The notes beneath the pieces are model-generated. The model made no database searches. It was not told where the DNA came from and saw only the letters and a program-made list of their open reading frames with translations. Both the position numbers and the translations under genes were made by a program. From assembly GCA_031279895.1 (NCBI GenBank), contig JAITHR010000080.1, forward strand, positions 1-6,297: DNA of 6,297 bases, given 5' to 3'. Source of the DNA: Spirochaetaceae bacterium. GTDB taxonomy: Bacteria > Spirochaetota > Spirochaetia > Treponematales > Breznakiellaceae. Below, piece by piece: positions 5,741 to 6,297 of this stretch (its first letter is position 1; every line of letters starts with the position of its first letter).

Positions 5741-5950
5741 TAGCTGATTCCGCACCGCATTCAGCTGATTCCGCACCGCATTCAGCTGATTCCGACTCGC
5801 ATTCAGCTGATTTTGACTCGCATACAGTTGTACGCGACCCGCATACAGTTGTACGCGCACCGCATACAGTTGTTTCTGACCCGCATACAGTTGTACGCGC
5901 ACCGCATACAGTTGTTTCTGACCCGCATACAGTTGTACGCGCACCGTATT
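5741..5950. repeat. Array B: ten 21-bp tandem units of two related types
   Basis: Units begin at 5741 and then every 21 bp up to 5930. The first four start CAGCTGATT (TAGCTGATT in unit 1); the next six start CAGTTGT and end in CCGCATA (CCGTATT in the last). Units 6-7 and 8-9 are identical 42-bp pairs. There are no spacers, so this is not a CRISPR array. Several reading frames on both strands are open across it because the unit is seven codons long. Confidence 0.92.
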
Positions 5951-6009
5951 TAGTCATAAACGGTGCGCGTATAGTTATATGCGACTCCGGCCTACGCGGG
6001 CGGGAGTCG
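5936..6009. repeat. Two hairpins formed by inverted units between arrays B and C
   Basis: TACGCGCACCGT (5936-5947) is a perfect reverse complement of ACGGTGCGCGTA (5960-5971), a 12-bp stem with a 12-base loop. CGACTCC (5982-5988) pairs with GGAGTCG (6003-6009), offset by exactly 21 bp. The unit at 5951-5971 is thus a flipped array-B unit kept in phase. Confidence 0.8.
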
Positions 6010-6013
6010 GAAG

Positions 6014-6202
6014 TATGTCTTTTTACCCCGGAAAGAATTCTTTTTGCTCCAGAATGAATTCTTTTAGCTCCAGAAAGAATTCTTTTTGACTCGGAATGAA
6101 TTCTTTTTACTCCAGAATGAATTCTTTTAGCTCCAGAAAGAATTCTTTTTGACTCGGAAAGAATTCTTTTTACTCCAGAATGCATGACTTTTGACTTGGA
6201 AG
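6014..6202. repeat. Array C: 21-bp tandem repeat with GAATTC in most units
   Basis: A first partial-type unit at 6014 is followed by seven clear units starting GAATTC at 6035, 6056, 6077, 6098, 6119, 6140 and 6161, and a worn unit at 6182. Each has a run of four or five T then N7 then GAA or GGAA. Units 6056-6118 and 6119-6181 form a 63-bp higher-order repeat differing at one base. The start at 6035 is exactly 14 x 21 from the first unit of array B. The minus-strand heptapeptide RILSGAK/RIHSGVK frame is open through it. Confidence 0.92.
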
Positions 6203-6297
6203 GAACTCGCATAGTACGCCGTTTACTGCGATACGCCGCCGTTTGGTACCGTTTGGTGTCGTATTTCGCCGTCTCCGACGGTTCCCTAAGCGTCCTG
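6203..6297 (-). repeat. Right flank with hairpin repeat R9, cut by the window edge
   Basis: On the minus strand CAGGACGCTTAGGGAA is followed by the stem-loop CCGTC-GGA-GACGG (6269-6281), a third stem sequence that still pairs perfectly. The leader is truncated by the window end. 6203-6268 has a loose GTTTGGT/TACGCCG pattern but no gene or clear unit. Confidence 0.65.

Noticed and set aside
5212..5743. Overlapping frames of 158 codons (minus, 5688-5212) and 132 codons (plus, 5345-5743)
   Set aside because: They overlap on opposite strands in repeat-rich DNA, have low-complexity Arg/Gly/Pro or Pro/Leu composition, no ribosome site and no recognisable motif.
5741..6202. CRISPR array
   Set aside because: Units abut directly at 21 bp with no unique spacers and no cas genes nearby.
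5556..6212. 218-codon minus-strand frame with RILSGAK and TTVCGSE heptads
   Set aside because: No Shine-Dalgarno sequence before ATG 6212, other frames are equally open and the composition is set by the arrays. Kept as a finding, not annotated as a gene.
1..6297. tRNA, rRNA or insertion-sequence transposase
   Set aside because: No cloverleaf, rRNA segment, transposase motif or long terminal inverted repeats were recognised on either strand.

Overview
The window looks like part of the chromosome of a spirochaete, most likely a Treponema of the termite-gut or rumen type. This is an inference from three things: a lipoprotein with a treponemal-style signal peptide, a coiled-coil gene of a DUF3782-like family that is often multicopy in treponemes, and intergenic DNA full of short hairpin repeats. 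No marker gene is present to fix the species. All four supported genes lie on the minus strand.

Layout. 1-232: tandem array of a 21-bp unit (array A), sharp at first and decaying rightwards; it runs off the left edge. 251-359: two copies of a hairpin (REP-like) repeat, the second inside the 3' end of the first gene. 312-3137: a tight minus-strand cluster, in transcription order a coiled-coil PD-(D/E)XK-like protein (3137-2301), an OppD/DppD-type ATPase (2282-1302) and an OppF/DppF-type ATPase (1289-312), with gaps of 18 and 12 bases. 3138-3569: gene-free; further hairpin repeats, one pair in a 77-bp tandem duplication, plus a strong 58-bp dyad that may terminate the next gene. 3570-4898: a large surface-type lipoprotein of no recognised family. 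4899-6297: gene-free as far as I can support; hairpin repeats in both orientations, a T-rich tract, then about 460 bp of 21-bp tandem repeats (arrays B and C), ending in another hairpin repeat cut by the right edge.

The two ATPases would form the ATP-hydrolysing pair of a peptide (or related solute) importer. The usual permeases and binding protein are absent, so the pair must work with subunits encoded elsewhere. The role of the coiled-coil protein ahead of them is unknown; co-transcription is suggested by spacing only.

The most unusual content is the repeat DNA. Arrays B and C have different unit sequences but keep one uninterrupted 21-bp register for over 20 units, with 42-bp and 63-bp higher-order repeats and two inverted units at the junction. 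Array A, some 6 kb away, shares the core pattern of array C. Twenty-one base pairs is both seven codons and two helical turns, so a structural DNA role and a heptapeptide coding role are both open. Separately, the interspersed hairpin repeat shows compensating base changes in its stem between copies, which argues that the hairpin itself is selected.
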